A stretch of DNA of 23,101 nucleotides. Origin: a bacterium UBA7470 (GTDB lineage: Bacteria > Pseudomonadota > Gammaproteobacteria > Burkholderiales > Burkholderiaceae_C). Positions 16,001 through 23,101 of this stretch are shown one piece after another. The stretch covers positions 1 through 23,101 of the forward strand of contig DLPA01000066.1 in NCBI GenBank assembly GCA_002479815.1, written 5' to 3'. Under the pieces are notes generated by a model. The model saw only the letters and a program-made list of their open reading frames with translations. It was not told where the DNA came from and did not search any database. Position 1 is the first letter of the stretch. Each line of letters begins with the position of its first letter. The position numbers were made by a program, and so were the translations under genes.

Positions 16001-16309
16001 TGACACATCTTCATCTCGTTTCACGAAAACCCTTGCTTTTTTGACTTGTACTTGAATGGTACGTGCACGGCCAGAAGCATCTGCCTGCTTGATTTCACTG
16101 GTCGATTTTTTGGTCAATACAATGCGCTTTTTCTCGTCGGTAGTACCGTGACTCGCTTTTAAGTACACAAGCAGTTTCTGTTTGTCACTTTCAGAGACAG
16201 GATCAGCGCCAGAAGACTTAGGCACGCCTGCGCTTGCCAATTGTTCAAGCAAGGTATGTGTGGGTTTGTGCAGCTCTATCGCCAACTCTGCAACGCTGAT
16301 ACTGTTCAT
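13076..16309 (-). CDS. infB: Translation initiation factor IF-2
   Basis: 1077 residues, longer than E. coli IF2 (890). It is a GTPase that places fMet-tRNA on the 30S P site and joins the 50S subunit. Order: IF2_N domain 1-50; a long linker about 60-485, with a charged coiled-coil-like stretch rich in E, R, Q and A at about 143-228 and a second basic one near 315-345; a second IF2_N-like domain about 488-550 (ETITVGELAHKMSLKSSEVI); G domain from about 580 with GHVDHGKTS (586-594), DTPGHEAFT (632-640) and NKIDKPDA near 686; then domains II-IV. A strong Shine-Dalgarno (AAGGAG, spacing 10) precedes the ATG at 16309. The extra length is all in the linker, which varies widely in this family. It lies 29 bp after nusA and overlaps rbfA. 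Confidence 0.98.
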   Translation of the reverse strand: MNSISVAELAIELHKPTHTLLEQLASAGVPKSSGADPVSESDKQKLLVYLKASHGTTDEKKRIVLTKKSTSEIKQADASGRARTIQVQVKKARVFVKRDEDVSSPVSTELTTGETTPALPLTDTASPSADALITTPLQTDRQQTAESDRLAQEKAAEQARQAAEEAQRQMMELQRQAEERARLERQAQEEAAERERHRLAQEAAERERLEQERRLALQREEDARQQSVAQAQKSSQAVSSKPPSLSHQQRSSVNKNVPVQPSSLHRGSGGSSEKSKLIQEQTMNNKTAVAVRAATVQAKPVADDKVNLAKVTADKAAEEAKARDLQQERRRKAEAEAAAIRQMMAAPKKVLVAKKPEKSVTPDIKTNAVATASDTKASSLKGTLHKPAGTPSPASVAANKNAAAPSGHQATGQTAPPASSTSSPTGRREVKSENLSSSWKEEQVKKKEIKTRGAADSAPNGRNSWRTGPKGGKRDGRNDGRDTSFTQAVEAKVLEIHVPETITVGELAHKMSLKSSEVIKQLMKLGQMVTINQPLDQDTAMIVVEELGHKAVQAALDDPEAFTDEEVLSQQAGQALSRAPVVTVMGHVDHGKTSLLDYIRRAKVAAGEAGGITQHIGAYHVETPRGMISFLDTPGHEAFTAMRARGAQATDIVILVVAADDGVMPQTKEAIRHAKAAKVPIVVAINKIDKPDANLERVKSELVGEEVVPEEFGGDSPFVPVSAKTGKGIDELLENVLLQAEVLELKAPVDAMAKGLVIEARLDKGRGPVATVLVQSGTLKTGDVVLAGQTYGRVRAMLDENGRAAKAAGPSIPVEIQGLTEVPHAGDEFMVLADERRAREIATYRAGKFRNTKLAKQQAAKLENVFSDMTAGEVKTLPIILKADVQGSQEALSAALLKLSTEEVRVQMVFAGVGGISETDINLAIASKAVVVGFNTRADAGARKLAEGNGVDIRYYDILYEVIDDVKAAMSGLLAPERREEIIGMAEIRTVFVASKIGTVAGCMVTSGQVTRNSHFRLLRENVVIYTGELDSLKRHKDDVREVKEGFECGVKLKNYNDIKEGDFLEFFEIKEIARKL

Positions 16310-16338
16310 CTTAGGTACTCTCCTTGTGCCTTGTAGGA

Positions 16339-17838
16339 TCAGGACTGCGTACTGGTGTCGGATATGAACCAGTGCGCCCGCGCCCGCATGATCAAATCGG
16401 TCGCATCTTCTGGAGACTGCGCTGTGATAGCAGTCAGTTCGTCAATGGCTAGGTCGGCTAAGTCATCACGAGTTTGGATACCTGCTGTGGCCAATTTAGA
16501 TATCAACTCTGAAGTCATGCCTTCAAGATTGCGCAGATCGTTGGAAAGAAGATCGTCCACACTTTCTTCTTTGGCCAGTTCCAACGTCAGCAGTGCGTTT
16601 TTCGCTCGGCTGCGCAGCTCATTTACAGTTTCTTCATCGAAAGCTTCTATGGCCAGCATCTCTTGTAAGGGCACGTAGGCAACTTCTTCCAGCGTACTAA
16701 AGCCCTCATCGATCAGAATGTCGGCGATTTCCTCGTCGACATCAAGCTTGGTCATGAACAGCTCCCGAACGATGCCTGCTTCTTGGGCTTGTTTTTGTGC
16801 AGATTCATCGGCAGTCATGATGTTGATTCGCCATCCTGTCAGTTCAGAGGCGAGACGAACGTTTTGTCCTCCTCGACCAATGGCGATCGCCAGATTTTCT
16901 TCGTCCACCACCACATCCATGGCGTGCCGCTCTTCTTCGACCACAATTGACTGCACGTTTGCTGGTGCCAAAGCCCCGATCACAAATTGTGCAGGATCCT
17001 CGCTCCACAACACAATATCTACACGTTCGCCAGCCAGTTCGGCTGTGACGCCGTTGACGCGAGAACCACGTACACCAACACACGTCCCAATTGGGTCCAC
17101 CCGCTTGTCGGTTGAGACGACGGCAATTTTTGCCCTGGATCCAGCGTCCCGGGCACAAGATTTGATTTCTAACAGGCCTTGTTCGATCTCTGGTACTTCT
17201 TGACGGAACAACTCGACCATAAATTCTGGTGCGGAGCGCGACAGCAAAATGGGTGCACCACGCAACGCCAAATCAACCTCCATGATCATGGAGCGAACAC
17301 GATCGCCTGTTCTGAAATTCTCTTTGGGGATCATTTCAGAGCGTTTCAAACGTCCTTCAACGCGTCCACTTTCAATGATCAGGTCACCTTTGTCTACGCG
17401 CTTGACAGTGCCGACGAAAATACGGTCTCCGCGAGACATGAAGTCATTGAGAAGCATTTCGCGTTCAGCATCACGAATGCGTTGCAAGATAACTTGCTTG
17501 GCTGCCATCGCACCGATGCGACCAATCGGCAGACTCTCGATCGGTTTTTCAATGTAATCGCCGAGTTCGATGTCTGCAATCTCATCGCGCGCGTCAGTCA
17601 GTAGTTCTTCTGCTTCTGGGTTCTGCAATCCAGCTTCGTCTGGGACGACCAGCCACCGACGATAAGTTTCATAATCACCGCTATCACGGTCAATATGCAC
17701 ACGAATATCCACATCACCAACATATAGTTTTTTTGTGGCTGATGCGAGGGCTGACTCAACTGCAGAAAACACCACCGTCCGCTCTACGTTTTTTTCGCGG
17801 GAGATGGCTTCGACCAACATCAAGAGTTCACGGTTCAT
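16339..17838 (-). CDS. nusA: Transcription termination/antitermination factor NusA
   Basis: 499 residues, matching the long proteobacterial form. It binds RNA polymerase and nascent RNA, modulating pausing, intrinsic termination and antitermination. Order: N-terminal polymerase-binding domain 1-125, S1 domain about 135-200 (GDRIFVGTVKRVDKGDLIIES at its start, motif GTVKRVDKGD), KH1/KH2 about 205-345 (DPIGTCVGVRGSRVNGV and AIAIGRGGQNVRLASELTGW), and two C-terminal acidic helix-hairpin-helix repeats (about 360-425 and 435-492), a feature of E. coli-type NusA. It begins 87 bp after rimP, with AAAGG upstream of the ATG. It sits between rimP and infB as expected, and NusA is a plausible regulator of the operon's leader hairpin (inference). 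Confidence 0.98.
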   Translation of the reverse strand: MNRELLMLVEAISREKNVERTVVFSAVESALASATKKLYVGDVDIRVHIDRDSGDYETYRRWLVVPDEAGLQNPEAEELLTDARDEIADIELGDYIEKPIESLPIGRIGAMAAKQVILQRIRDAEREMLLNDFMSRGDRIFVGTVKRVDKGDLIIESGRVEGRLKRSEMIPKENFRTGDRVRSMIMEVDLALRGAPILLSRSAPEFMVELFRQEVPEIEQGLLEIKSCARDAGSRAKIAVVSTDKRVDPIGTCVGVRGSRVNGVTAELAGERVDIVLWSEDPAQFVIGALAPANVQSIVVEEERHAMDVVVDEENLAIAIGRGGQNVRLASELTGWRINIMTADESAQKQAQEAGIVRELFMTKLDVDEEIADILIDEGFSTLEEVAYVPLQEMLAIEAFDEETVNELRSRAKNALLTLELAKEESVDDLLSNDLRNLEGMTSELISKLATAGIQTRDDLADLAIDELTAITAQSPEDATDLIMRARAHWFISDTSTQS

Positions 17839-17925
17839 TGCGCGGGCCAGCCTTTCTTTTTTTCTTGCATCGACAAAGGAAATGGTTGTGAATGGAGATC
17901 GACCAAAAAGGCCTGTGAGTTTGTT

Positions 17926-18546
17926 TCAATTCGTGACATCAGGAGAAAATGGATCCGTCAGCAGTTGTTGGGGGGTGTGTTCATCCAAATGGACTTTGGA
18001 TTTACGCCCTTTGAAGTTCACGATAGGAGCTAAGCGTGCTTCCCGTACCTCAGACAAAGAAAATTGCATGGCTTTCAAAGGGGCGGGTGTTCTTTTCTTG
18101 CTTACACGCTGCCCTGGCTTGGGCAGTGGTTCGTCGCTCCAAACAATTTGCCATAGACCGGGTGACGCGCCAGACTCAAGCGTACCTCTGAATTTCTTAC
18201 GATTTGCCGCTATTCCAGAATCAGTCACCCCAATTGGTGCTTTTAAGGTGACGTCGATTTCATGTCCTAGAAAGCGCTGACAATCTTGATCGTGCCGGAG
18301 TAGGCGATCAATTCCTGGAGAGCCTACCTCTAATCTTGTGTAGTCGACGTTCTCGACTTCAAGCAAAAATTGCAATTGCCGTGTGACAACTTCACAGTCT
18401 TCGACTGTGATAAATTGTTCTTCTTGATTGGCAATATAAGGCACATCTATTGTGATGCGCAACAACCCTGCAGCAGAACGCTCAATCTCGACCAGATCAA
18501 AACCTAAACCCGATACCGTTTGCTCAACAGATGATTGCCACGCCAT
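17926..18546 (-). CDS. rimP: Ribosome maturation factor RimP
   Basis: 206 residues, against about 150 in E. coli. It is needed for 30S subunit maturation. N-terminal domain: QTVSGLGFDLVEIERSAAG (start QTVSGLGFDLVEIE), then TVEDCEVVTRQLQFLLEVE and YTRLEVGSPGIDRLLRHDQD, the RimP hallmark. The C-terminal Sm-like domain ends SLSEVREARLAPIVNFKGRK. A proline/basic insertion (LPKPGQRVSKKRTPAP) and a C-terminal tail account for most of the extra length. The frame is open to 18603, but the ATG at 18546 gives the family N-terminus (MAWQSSVEQTV), and the upstream 19 residues run towards a terminator hairpin. First gene of the nusA-infB operon. The Shine-Dalgarno is weak. Confidence 0.95.
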   Translation of the reverse strand: MAWQSSVEQTVSGLGFDLVEIERSAAGLLRITIDVPYIANQEEQFITVEDCEVVTRQLQFLLEVENVDYTRLEVGSPGIDRLLRHDQDCQRFLGHEIDVTLKAPIGVTDSGIAANRKKFRGTLESGASPGLWQIVWSDEPLPKPGQRVSKKRTPAPLKAMQFSLSEVREARLAPIVNFKGRKSKVHLDEHTPQQLLTDPFSPDVTN

Positions 18547-18601
18547 AAGTAAAGTTTGCCCCAATGCAATGCTTTGTGAAATCCACCAAAAGTAAAACGC
18601 C

Positions 18602-18630
18602 AAAAAAAATGGGCGGTTTGTACCCGCCCA
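18602..18630 (-). terminator. Intrinsic terminator/attenuator hairpin upstream of rimP
   Basis: On the minus strand TGGGCGG (complement of 18624-18630) pairs with CCGCCCA (complement of 18610-18616) around a 7-nt loop, followed by eight T (18609-18602). It ends 55 bp before the rimP start. It can end the DUF2788 transcript and, given the candidate promoter just upstream at 18649-18654, can also act as an attenuator for the rimP operon. Confidence 0.85.
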
Positions 18631-18648
18631 CTTGGTCGCGAAGCCGAC

Positions 18649-18654
18649 ATTCTA
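18649..18654 (-). promoter_or_regulatory. Candidate -10 box (TAGAAT) of the rimP operon promoter
   Basis: TAGAAT on the minus strand would place transcription start near 18641, so the RNA would begin about 11 nt before the terminator hairpin at 18630. No good -35 box is visible at 16-18 bp spacing, so an activator-dependent or otherwise unusual promoter, or a chance match, is possible. Confidence 0.4.
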
Positions 18655-18692
18655 CCTTGTTCGAATGAGGTTTGAGTACTAAAACATGACAT

Positions 18693-18914
18693 TCAAACGG
18701 CTAATACCCATTGAATGATGTTTTTCGCAACAAAGCCTAACATTCCAAAAGACAAGACGATAAATAGAATAAAGGTTCCAAATTTTCCAGCTTTAGATTC
18801 ACGAGCAAGGTTAAAAACTATAAACAGCATGTACAAAATGAAAGCTGTGATCCCTACTGACAAACCAAACTGAGCAATTTGACCTTCTGTGTAGCCAAAA
18901 ACGGTGTTTTGCAT
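18693..18914 (-). CDS. Small inner-membrane protein, DUF2788-type
   Basis: 73 residues with two hydrophobic segments (about 16-36 and 47-70) separated by the basic loop NLARESKAGKFGTF. The SKAGKFGTFILF and LGMLGFVAKNII blocks match my recollection of the DUF2788 family of beta- and gammaproteobacteria, which has no known function. It is expected to be an inner-membrane hairpin protein. It is followed by the terminator at 18602-18630 and is probably monocistronic. The upstream region to 19141 (227 bp) holds no convincing gene. The start at 18914 has only a weak ribosome-binding site but gives the family-like N-terminus (TEGQIAQFGLSVGI). Confidence 0.82.
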   Translation of the reverse strand: MQNTVFGYTEGQIAQFGLSVGITAFILYMLFIVFNLARESKAGKFGTFILFIVLSFGMLGFVAKNIIQWVLAV

Positions 18915-19141
18915 GGTGAAAAACAGATTAAAGTCAGCATCTGTGGGGTCACAAGCTTGAGACAGGGTTGTGCTTAAAGCCGTACCAATCCAAATGCAGC
19001 GAACGCAAAATCGTTTCAGGTCTTGGGGAAGAGGGAACAGAAGCAGATGTGATGACAGACCAATTCATAAGATTCGTGCGCTGTTAATTTGGGTGCATTC
19101 CGTGCGTGTCACATTCATGGCGTATGTGTATCAAACGTAGG

Positions 19142-20806
19142 TTATTCTCTGCCTGTAGAAACGGTCTCTACCAGCATGCGAGTATAGGGACTTTGAGGCT
19201 GCGTCAGCACCTGATGCACCTCACCCACTTCCACCATCTGCCCTGCTTGCAACACCACGACCTGATGCGCCATGGCCTGCACCACCGCCATGTCGTGGGT
19301 GATGAGCAGATAGCTCAACCCCCGCTCGCGTTGCAAGCCTTGCAGCAAACGCAGCACCTGCTGCTGTACAGTGACATCCAAGGCACTGGTCGGCTCGTCC
19401 AAGATCAAGACTTCAGGATCGACGATCAGCGCCCGAGCAATCGCCAAGCGTTGCCGCTGCCCCCCTGAAAACTGATGCGGATAACGCTGCAACATCGCTT
19501 GTGCTTCAACTTCTGTCACTGAAGTAGCCAATAAACCCACTTCCTGCAAGACCTGCACCACACGCGCACGGCGTTGGCTGGCCGAGAGTTCAGGCGCGTG
19601 AACCTCTAAACCTTCGCCCACCAGTTCGGCAATCGTCAGGCGTGGTGACAGTGAAGAAAACGGGTCTTGAAACACCACCTGCACTTGTCTGCGCTGGCGG
19701 CAGCGTTGATGGCGATCCGCGCTCCATGCGTGCCCCGCCAGTCGAATCTCGCCTTGCACCACCGCCGTCGAAGCCAACAACTCCAGCACTGCCAAAGCCA
19801 AGGTCGATTTACCCGAGCCTGACTCCCCTACCACTGCCACGGTCTGCCCGTGATGCAAGGCCAAATCGGTCGAGGCCAACACCTTGGCTTGTGCCGAGCT
19901 AAACCAACCACGCCACCCCATTTGTGGGACTTGATAAGCCACCTCTACACCGCGCATGGACAAGCGAGGCACGGCATCGGGGGTGATGACTGGGGTGACA
20001 GCTTGCGGATCACGCTGCGGGCGGCTGTCCAACAAATGACGGGTGTAGGGGTGTTGGGGACGGCTGAACACCTCCGACACCAAGCCCTGTTCCACCACCC
20101 GCCCATGCTGCATCACCACCACCCGCTGGGCGAAGCGGCGTACCAAAGGTAAGTCGTGTGAAATCAGTACCACCGCCATGCCCCGTGCTTCTTGTTGTGC
20201 GATGAGCAACTCCAGCATTTGCTGGCGCAAATTCACGTCTAGCGCCGTCGTCGGCTCATCGGCCAGCAGCAATTTGGGCTGTGCAGCCAAGGCCATCGCA
20301 ATCACCACCCGCTGACGCTGCCCCCCGCTGAGTTGGTGCGGATAGGCTCGCGCCTTGGCCTCGGGATCAGGCAACCCCACAGATGCTAGTAAATTGATCA
20401 CTTCTTGCGCTTGATTTTCATGCGCCAGACCTTGTTTTAACTCAAAAATTTCAGCGATTTGTCGGCCCACTGTCATCACCGGGTTCAAAGCCGTCATCGG
20501 CTCTTGAAACACCATCGCCACCTCGCTGCCGCGCACCTGACACCATTGGCGCTCAGATTGCCCCAGCCAATCTTGCCCTTGCCAGCCGATGCGCCCTGTG
20601 ATCTGTGCGCCATGAATCAAGCCCATCACCGCCAAGGCGGTCAAGGTTTTGCCAGAGCCAGACTCGCCGACCAAGGCCACGCGCTCGCCGGCTTGCACGT
20701 CCAAACTCACACCGTCCACCACGGTTTGGTGGTCAAACGCGATACGCAGCTCTTGAATGCTCAATAACGGAGGGGAAGATGCGGTCATGGCGGTCATGGC
20801 GGTCAT
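19142..20806 (-). CDS. yejF: ABC transporter ATPase, YejF-type (two fused nucleotide-binding domains)
   Basis: 554 residues comprising two complete ATPase domains, the energising subunit of a Yej/Dpp/Opp-type oligopeptide importer. Domain 1: Walker A GESGSGKT (47-54), signature LSGGQRQR, Walker B LLLADEPT. Domain 2: GESGSGKS, FSGGQRQR, LILDEPTS. Each domain ends with the oligopeptide-ATPase C-terminal block (HPYTRHLL, SPYTRMLV). From family knowledge YejABEF imports short peptides and, in E. coli, microcin C. Last gene of yejABEF. Its start overlaps the yejE stop as ATGA, with GGAG eight bases upstream. The first nine codons are three perfect copies of a 9-bp unit giving in-phase ATGs at 20806, 20797 and 20788, so the exact start may vary. 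Confidence 0.95.
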   Translation of the reverse strand: MTAMTAMTASSPPLLSIQELRIAFDHQTVVDGVSLDVQAGERVALVGESGSGKTLTALAVMGLIHGAQITGRIGWQGQDWLGQSERQWCQVRGSEVAMVFQEPMTALNPVMTVGRQIAEIFELKQGLAHENQAQEVINLLASVGLPDPEAKARAYPHQLSGGQRQRVVIAMALAAQPKLLLADEPTTALDVNLRQQMLELLIAQQEARGMAVVLISHDLPLVRRFAQRVVVMQHGRVVEQGLVSEVFSRPQHPYTRHLLDSRPQRDPQAVTPVITPDAVPRLSMRGVEVAYQVPQMGWRGWFSSAQAKVLASTDLALHHGQTVAVVGESGSGKSTLALAVLELLASTAVVQGEIRLAGHAWSADRHQRCRQRRQVQVVFQDPFSSLSPRLTIAELVGEGLEVHAPELSASQRRARVVQVLQEVGLLATSVTEVEAQAMLQRYPHQFSGGQRQRLAIARALIVDPEVLILDEPTSALDVTVQQQVLRLLQGLQRERGLSYLLITHDMAVVQAMAHQVVVLQAGQMVEVGEVHQVLTQPQSPYTRMLVETVSTGRE

Positions 20807-20807
20807 G
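20781..20807 (-). repeat. Three perfect 9-bp tandem repeats at the yejF start codon
   Basis: The coding-strand unit ATGACCGCC is repeated in frame, giving residues MTA three times and three start codons nine bases apart. The yejE stop lies in the first ATGA. Copy-number change would alter the distance between ribosome-binding site, yejE stop and the downstream ATGs without changing frame. Confidence 0.9.
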
Positions 20808-21900
20808 CGCGTGCTCCGGCAGCGTCTGTGGTGTCAGGGGGCACGGGCGCATCGGCCTTGCGCGGGTCTAGGGCATCGCGCAGCGCATCGCCCATGAAGG
20901 TCAGCAGCAACAAGGTCAGCACCAACACGCCAAAGGTGCTGATGGAAATCCACCACGCATCAATGTTGTTTTTACCCTGCGCCAGCAGCTCCCCCAACGA
21001 TGGCGTACCGGGCGGCACGCCCAAGCCTAAAAAGTCCAAAGAGGTGAGCGCCAAAATCGCCGCACTCATGCGAAATGGCAAAAACGTTACCACAGGAGTC
21101 ATGCTGTTGGGCAAGAGGTGGCGGGTGATGATGCGCCAGTGCCCCAGCCCCAAGGCACGCGCCGAGCGCACATAGTCCATTTGGCGATTGCGTAAAAACT
21201 CGGCCCGCACGTAGTCCGACAAACCCATCCAACCAAACAGACTCAGCAACACCAACAACAAGGTCAAACTGGGTTGAAAAATCGCTGAAAAAATAATCAA
21301 GAGATACAGCTCGGGCATCGCCCCCCAAATCTCGATGAAACGCTGAAACGCCAAATCGGTTTTGCCGCCGAAATAGCCCTGTATCGCCCCTGTGATGATG
21401 CCCAGCACCACACCCACACTGGTCAGGGCCAGCGCAAACCAGACACTGGTGCGAAAACCGTAGATGAGTTGCGCCAACAAATCGCGCCCTCTATCGTCCG
21501 TGCCGAGTAGATTTTGCAGCGATGGCGAGGCCGGATTGGGCTGCGTTGCAAAGTAGTTCAAGGTTTTGGGGCCATAGCGGTTGGGGGGATAAATCGCCCA
21601 ATTGCCGTCTTGCGCCAAACGCTGTTGAATGAAGGGGTCAAGATAGTCGGTCGGCGTGGGAAAGTCGCCCCCGAACACGGTTTCAGGATAGTCTTGCACC
21701 AAAGGCACATACCACTGCCCTTGATAGCGCACCAGCCAAGGCCGGTCGTTGCTGATGAGTTCGGCGGCCAAACTCAAAACCACCATGCTCACAAAAGCCC
21801 ACAAACTCCAATAGCCCAAACGATTGCGTTTGAACCGCCCCCATGCCCGTCGGGTGGGCGAGAGGCTGAGGCTTTGCTCCTTGTGCTCCTTGCTGTTCAT
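20803..21900 (-). CDS. yejE: ABC transporter permease, YejE-type
   Basis: 365 residues. An N-terminal transmembrane segment (about 29-49) follows the basic stretch RRAWGRFKRNRLGYW, typical of the OppC_N region. Then comes a large periplasmic loop with YejE features (PLVQDYPETVFGGDFPTPTDYLDP, cited by its start PLVQDYPETVFGG; NRYGPKTLNYF; LLGTDDRGRDLLAQLIYGFR), and the permease core with the EAA-type loop RARALGLGHWRIITRHLLPN-like block (seen as SARALGLGHWRIITRH) and TSLDFLGLGVPPGTPSLGELL. It forms the inner-membrane channel with YejB. It starts 13 bp after yejB with AAGGGA upstream and overlaps yejF by 4 bp. Confidence 0.95.
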   Translation of the reverse strand: MNSKEHKEQSLSLSPTRRAWGRFKRNRLGYWSLWAFVSMVVLSLAAELISNDRPWLVRYQGQWYVPLVQDYPETVFGGDFPTPTDYLDPFIQQRLAQDGNWAIYPPNRYGPKTLNYFATQPNPASPSLQNLLGTDDRGRDLLAQLIYGFRTSVWFALALTSVGVVLGIITGAIQGYFGGKTDLAFQRFIEIWGAMPELYLLIIFSAIFQPSLTLLLVLLSLFGWMGLSDYVRAEFLRNRQMDYVRSARALGLGHWRIITRHLLPNSMTPVVTFLPFRMSAAILALTSLDFLGLGVPPGTPSLGELLAQGKNNIDAWWISISTFGVLVLTLLLLTFMGDALRDALDPRKADAPVPPDTTDAAGARA

Positions 21901-21913
21901 CGTGACATTTCCC

Positions 21914-22942
21914 TTAATCGAACTTGACCCGAGGATCGACCCAGACGTAACACAAATCGCTCACCAACTTGGTCATCAAGCCGATCAAGGTGAACAAATA
22001 CAGCGTGCCCAGCACCACCGGATAATCGCGCCGTATCACACTTTCATAGCTGAGCAGACCCAAGCCATCCAGCGAAAACAAGGTTTCTATCAGCAATGAC
22101 CCCGTGAAAAAAGCGCCTACAAAGGCCGCCGGAAAGCCGGTGACGATGGGAATCAAGGCATTGCGAAAGACATGGCGGTACAAGACCCGTCGCTCGCTCA
22201 AGCCTTTGGCGCGGGCTGTCAGCACGTATTGCTTGCGAATTTCCTCTAAAAACGCATTTTTGGTCAGCATGGTGGTGACGGCGAAACTGCCCAAGACCAT
22301 CGCCGTCACAGGCAACACGATGTGCCAGAGGTAATCGACGATTTGAGCGCCCCAACTCAACTCATCCCAATTCGATGAAGTCAAACCCCGCAGCGGGAAC
22401 CATTGCAACTGACCACCAAACACCACCAGCAAAGCCACGCCCAGCACAAAGCCCGGAATGGCGTAGCCCACCAGCACAATCAAGGTCGTCACCAAATCAA
22501 ACCGCGACCCCGCCCGCACCGCCTTGGCAATGCCCAAGGGAACCGCCACGCCATAGCTGATGACAAACGTCCACAGTCCCAAGCTCAAGGAGACGGGCAA
22601 TTTCTCTTTAATCAAAGTCCACACGTCTTTGTTTTGAAAAAAGCTCTTGCCCAAATCAAACTGCGCAAACTGGCCTAGCATCTGTAAAAAACGCTCATGG
22701 GCGGGTTTGTCGAAGCCATACAGCGCCTTGATCTGCTCCAAGCGTTTGGGATCAACCCCCTGCCCGCCCCGATAGCCCAAACCCGCGCCTTCCGCACCGC
22801 CCCCCGCAGCGGCCTTGGCCTCGGCCAGATACTGCTCCACCGGCCCACCGGGGACGAACTGAATCACCACAAACGTCAACAACAAAATCCCCAACAAGGT
22901 TGGCAACATCAAGAGCAGCCGTTTGACGATGTAACTGAACAT
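21914..22942 (-). CDS. yejB: ABC transporter permease, YejB-type
   Basis: 342-residue DppB/OppB-family permease. It begins MFSYIVKRLLLMLPTLLGI with TM1 and the FVVIQFVPGGPVEQYL motif. A loop rich in A and G (about 43-60) and KRLEQIKALYGFDKP follow, then five more membrane segments, the EAA loop (TARAKGLSERRVLYRHVFRNA) and a C-terminus SLDGLGLLSYESVIRRDYPVVLG. These are YejB hallmarks, compared with shorter DppB proteins. The start at 22942 has AAAGAG upstream and is 64 bp from the end of yejA. Confidence 0.95.
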   Translation of the reverse strand: MFSYIVKRLLLMLPTLLGILLLTFVVIQFVPGGPVEQYLAEAKAAAGGGAEGAGLGYRGGQGVDPKRLEQIKALYGFDKPAHERFLQMLGQFAQFDLGKSFFQNKDVWTLIKEKLPVSLSLGLWTFVISYGVAVPLGIAKAVRAGSRFDLVTTLIVLVGYAIPGFVLGVALLVVFGGQLQWFPLRGLTSSNWDELSWGAQIVDYLWHIVLPVTAMVLGSFAVTTMLTKNAFLEEIRKQYVLTARAKGLSERRVLYRHVFRNALIPIVTGFPAAFVGAFFTGSLLIETLFSLDGLGLLSYESVIRRDYPVVLGTLYLFTLIGLMTKLVSDLCYVWVDPRVKFD

Positions 22943-23006
22943 TTGAAACTCTTTGCTATAAAAAAGTGATCTATTGACGCTTTTAAATCAAGCGCCAGAG
23001 GTCGTT

Positions 23007-23101
23007 TTAATTCTTCGTTTTACTCCACCACGTATCAATCACCCACATTTCTGGCGCAGCGGTGTAGGCGGGCATGGCGGCAGCGGGTTGGGCCAAGCGC
23101 A
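23007..23101 (-). CDS. yejA: 3' end of the extracellular peptide-binding protein gene (YejA-type), cut by the window edge
   Basis: On the minus strand the last 30 codons before a TAA at 23007-23009 are present, reading PAYTAAPEMWVIDTWW and ending SKTKN. A WW-containing C-terminus directly upstream of yejB fits the solute-binding protein of the yejABEF operon. The call rests mainly on position because only about 30 residues are visible. The gene continues beyond base 23101. Confidence 0.65.
   Translation of the reverse strand, partial: RLAQPAAAMPAYTAAPEMWVIDTWWSKTKN

Noticed and set aside
18631..18692. tRNA gene suggested by a TTCGAA motif near 18660
   Set aside because: Neither strand gives a paired T-arm, acceptor stem or anticodon arm around the motif.
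18949..19068. 39-codon minus-strand frame upstream of the DUF2788 gene (begins MNWSVITSAS)
   Set aside because: It has no Shine-Dalgarno and no recognisable features, and an open frame of this length is expected by chance.

Overview
The window reads as a chromosomal segment of a betaproteobacterium, most likely order Burkholderiales and close to Comamonadaceae. The basis is the gene order rimP-nusA-infB-rbfA-truB-typA, the sequence character of the AmiC, QueG, NusA and RimP proteins, and short AGCTGCT-type palindromes that recall intergenic repeats known from that family. GC is moderate. I found no tRNA, rRNA, CRISPR array, transposase or phage gene. Almost all of the DNA is coding and genes are tightly packed.

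Region by region. (1) 24-2634, minus strand: a compact unit tsaE > amiC > membrane-anchored SNase-fold nuclease (tRNA t6A modification, septal murein hydrolysis, nuclease). (2) 2656-6484, plus strand, head-to-head with tsaE: queG, then an MlaE-like permease, an MCE (MlaD-like) protein and an unrecognised helical lipoprotein, all overlapping or abutting. This looks like an envelope lipid-transport cluster, but no ATPase gene lies between permease and MCE protein. (3) 6485-6783: an AT-rich convergent intergenic region with a 222-bp inverted-repeat structure. (4) 6784-8931, minus: a 3-hydroxyisobutyryl-CoA hydrolase-family enzyme and an EamA/DMT transporter. (5) 9145-9810, plus: an unrecognised soluble protein, preceded by hairpins and followed by a terminator shared with typA. 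(6) 9864-18546, minus: the translation/transcription operon rimP-nusA-infB-rbfA-truB-typA. It is preceded at 18602-18654 by a candidate promoter plus terminator hairpin that looks like an attenuator. (7) 18693-18914, minus: a small DUF2788-type membrane protein. (8) 19142-23101, minus: yejF, yejE, yejB and the 3' end of yejA, a peptide/microcin C-type ABC importer.

How the genes work together: region 6 couples ribosome maturation (RimP, RbfA), initiation (IF2), transcription elongation/termination (NusA), tRNA pseudouridylation (TruB) and a ribosome-associated GTPase (TypA). Regions 1 and 2 hold two tRNA-modification genes, tsaE and queG, back to back, each leading a string of cell-envelope genes. 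Region 8 is an inner-membrane importer with its binding protein encoded first.

The most unusual things seen are the ATPase-less MlaE/MCE cluster, a palindromic repeat read in frame as the N-terminus of the lipoprotein gene, the 222-bp inverted repeat between convergent genes, the short leader hairpin before rimP, and two 9-bp tandem repeats placed at operon gene junctions.
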